DNA of 5,600 bases from Pedococcus sp. (lineage in GTDB: Bacteria; Actinomycetota; Actinomycetes; Actinomycetales; Dermatophilaceae): positions 1 to 5,600 of the forward strand of contig JAICSZ010000162.1 in the NCBI GenBank assembly GCA_025936615.1. The letters are read 5' to 3'. Numbering within the stretch: the stretch's first letter is position 1; each line of letters begins with the position of its first letter. Shown here one piece after another: positions 4,607 to 5,600 of this stretch. Below the pieces are notes generated by a model. That model did not search any database. It was not told the origin of the DNA and saw nothing but the letters and a program-made list of their open reading frames with translations. The translations under genes and the position numbers were made by a program.

Positions 4607-5600
4607 GTGATCTCCTGGCCGACCCCCTTCATCCCCACGGTGCCCGGGAGCGGCCCACCGGTGCAGGTGTTCGACTCCGCGACCGGTGCGGTTCGGGCGA
4701 TCACGCCCGGGCCGGTCGCCCGGATGTACGTCTGCGGGATCACCCCGTACGACGCCACACACATGGGTCACGCCGCCACCTACGTCACCTTCGACGTCCT
4801 CGGGCGCGCGCTGCGCGACTCCGGCCACGAGGTGTCGTACGTGCAGAACGTCACCGATGTCGACGACCCGCTGCTCGAGCGGGCGAACCGCGACGGGGTC
4901 GGCTGGGAGGACCTGGCGGCAGAGGAGATCGCGCTGTTCCGCGAGGACATGACCGCGCTGGCAGTGGTACCGCCCGACCACTACGTCGGCGTCGTGGAGA
5001 GCATCGAGTCAGTGGGGGCGGCGGTGCGCGACCTGCTGGAGCGGGGCGCCGCCTACGCCGTCGAGACGCCCGACTCCGCCGGCGACGACCTCTACCTCGA
5101 TCTCACGACCGATCCCGGGTTCGGCGGGGTCTCGAACTGGACCCGCGAGCAGATGCTCGAGGTCTACGCCGACCGGGGCGGCGACCCGGACCGCGCCGGC
5201 AAGCGCGACGTCCTCGACCCGCTGCTGTGGCGAGCGGCGCGAGCCGGTGAGCCGTCGTGGGCGGCGGACGGGCTGCCCGACGGCCGTCCGGGGTGGCACG
5301 TGGAGTGCACGGCGATCGCGCTCCAGCACCTCGGGATGGCCTTCGACGTCCAGGGTGGCGGCACCGACCTGGTCTTCCCGCACCACGAGATGAGCGCCAC
5401 GCAGGCGGTGGTGCTCACCAAGGAGCGTCCGTTCGCCCGCGCGTACGTGCACCAGGCGATGGTCGGCCTGGACGGCGAGAAGATGAGCAAGTCGCGGGGC
5501 AACCTGGTGCTCGTCTCGCGGCTGCGCGCGGACGGCCACGACCCCATGGCGGTGCGGCTGGCCCTGCTGGCGCGCAGCTACCGGACCGAGTGGGCCTGGA
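4607..5600 (+). CDS. mshC: L-cysteine:1D-myo-inosityl 2-amino-2-deoxy-alpha-D-glucopyranoside ligase MshC (3' end outside window)
   Basis: MshC performs the ATP-dependent ligation of cysteine to GlcN-Ins, the penultimate step of mycothiol synthesis (MshA, phosphatase, MshB, MshC, MshD) in the cytoplasm. It is a cysteinyl-tRNA-synthetase relative lacking the tRNA-binding C-terminal domain. The visible 331 residues include the MshC-specific N terminus [15 protein letters not shown], and [17 protein letters not shown] (40-56) with zinc ligand C43, T46 and the HIGH-like HMGH (52-55). They also include GWHVECTA (229-236) with zinc ligand C234, FPHHE (257-261) with the histidine zinc ligand, and the adenylation motif KMSKS (292-296). 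C43, T46 and KMSKS sit within a few residues of the known M. smegmatis enzyme positions. True cysteinyl-tRNA synthetases lack the SWP...PGSG leader, so CysS is unlikely. MshC is usually about 410 residues, so about 80 lie past the edge. The GTG start is set by the leader sequence and the TAGGCT box 6 nt upstream. No Rv2132- or cysQ-like gene separates it from the SCO1664-family gene, unlike in M. tuberculosis. Confidence 0.95.
   Translation, partial: MISWPTPFIPTVPGSGPPVQVFDSATGAVRAITPGPVARMYVCGITPYDATHMGHAATYVTFDVLGRALRDSGHEVSYVQNVTDVDDPLLERANRDGVGWEDLAAEEIALFREDMTALAVVPPDHYVGVVESIESVGAAVRDLLERGAAYAVETPDSAGDDLYLDLTTDPGFGGVSNWTREQMLEVYADRGGDPDRAGKRDVLDPLLWRAARAGEPSWAADGLPDGRPGWHVECTAIALQHLGMAFDVQGGGTDLVFPHHEMSATQAVVLTKERPFARAYVHQAMVGLDGEKMSKSRGNLVLVSRLRADGHDPMAVRLALLARSYRTEWAW

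Noticed and set aside
3766..4764. Long minus-strand open frame (332 codons) opposite the SCO1664-family gene and the start of mshC
   Set aside because: It spans two real genes and the promoter-bearing gap, with no family resemblance.
4607..5600. Cysteinyl-tRNA synthetase (cysS) as the identity of the last gene
   Set aside because: The fold motifs are shared, but the SWP...PGSG leader and [16 protein letters not shown] segment are those of MshC, and the neighbours are the usual mshC neighbours.

Overview
The window is a gene-dense, high-GC (roughly 70%) segment of an actinobacterial chromosome. GTG starts are common, A/T-ending codons are almost absent, and mshC (mycothiol biosynthesis) is an actinobacterial hallmark. 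The gene order uppP / corA / histidine phosphatase / DUF3090 / SCO1664-family / mshC is, from memory, widely conserved in Actinobacteria; mycobacteria keep a related order (Rv2136c to Rv2130c). The genus cannot be fixed from the sequence. A Nocardioides- or Intrasporangiaceae-like organism is a guess.

Layout. (1) Positions 1-618, plus strand: the C-terminal part of an F420-dependent luciferase-like oxidoreductase, cut by the left edge. It is coupled by a GTGA start/stop overlap to (2) uppP, 615-1475, undecaprenyl-diphosphate phosphatase. (3) corA, 1485-2465, minus strand, a CorA-type Mg2+/Co2+ channel convergent with uppP; the two stop codons are 9 bp apart with a small palindrome between them. 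(4) A 59-bp divergent gap carries the corA ribosome-binding site and a likely promoter for the genes to the right. (5) On the plus strand follow a histidine phosphatase of the MSMEG_4193 family (2525-3232), a DUF3090 protein with a zinc-ribbon-like tail (3242-3778), an SCO1664-family protein with PI3/PI4-kinase-like motifs (3784-4584), and mshC (4607 to beyond the right edge), cysteine:GlcN-Ins ligase. No gene-free stretch exceeds 60 bp, and I see no tRNA, rRNA, CRISPR array or mobile element.

How the genes relate. uppP recycles the lipid carrier of cell-wall synthesis and corA imports divalent metal; both look like independent housekeeping genes. The last four genes form a tight codirectional block pairing a phosphatase, a small Zn-binding-like protein and a kinase-like protein with a mycothiol enzyme. 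The functions of the first three are unknown. Their association with mshC makes them candidates for a linked role, possibly including the phosphatase step of mycothiol synthesis that long lacked an assigned gene (inference only).

Two non-coding patterns stand out. Three of the four genes in the block are preceded by TAGAGT or TAGGCT placed 6-7 nt before the start codon, which is the geometry of leaderless actinobacterial transcripts. Separately, the only three ATA/TAT trinucleotides I could find on either strand all lie inside the same heptamer, GGCATAC.
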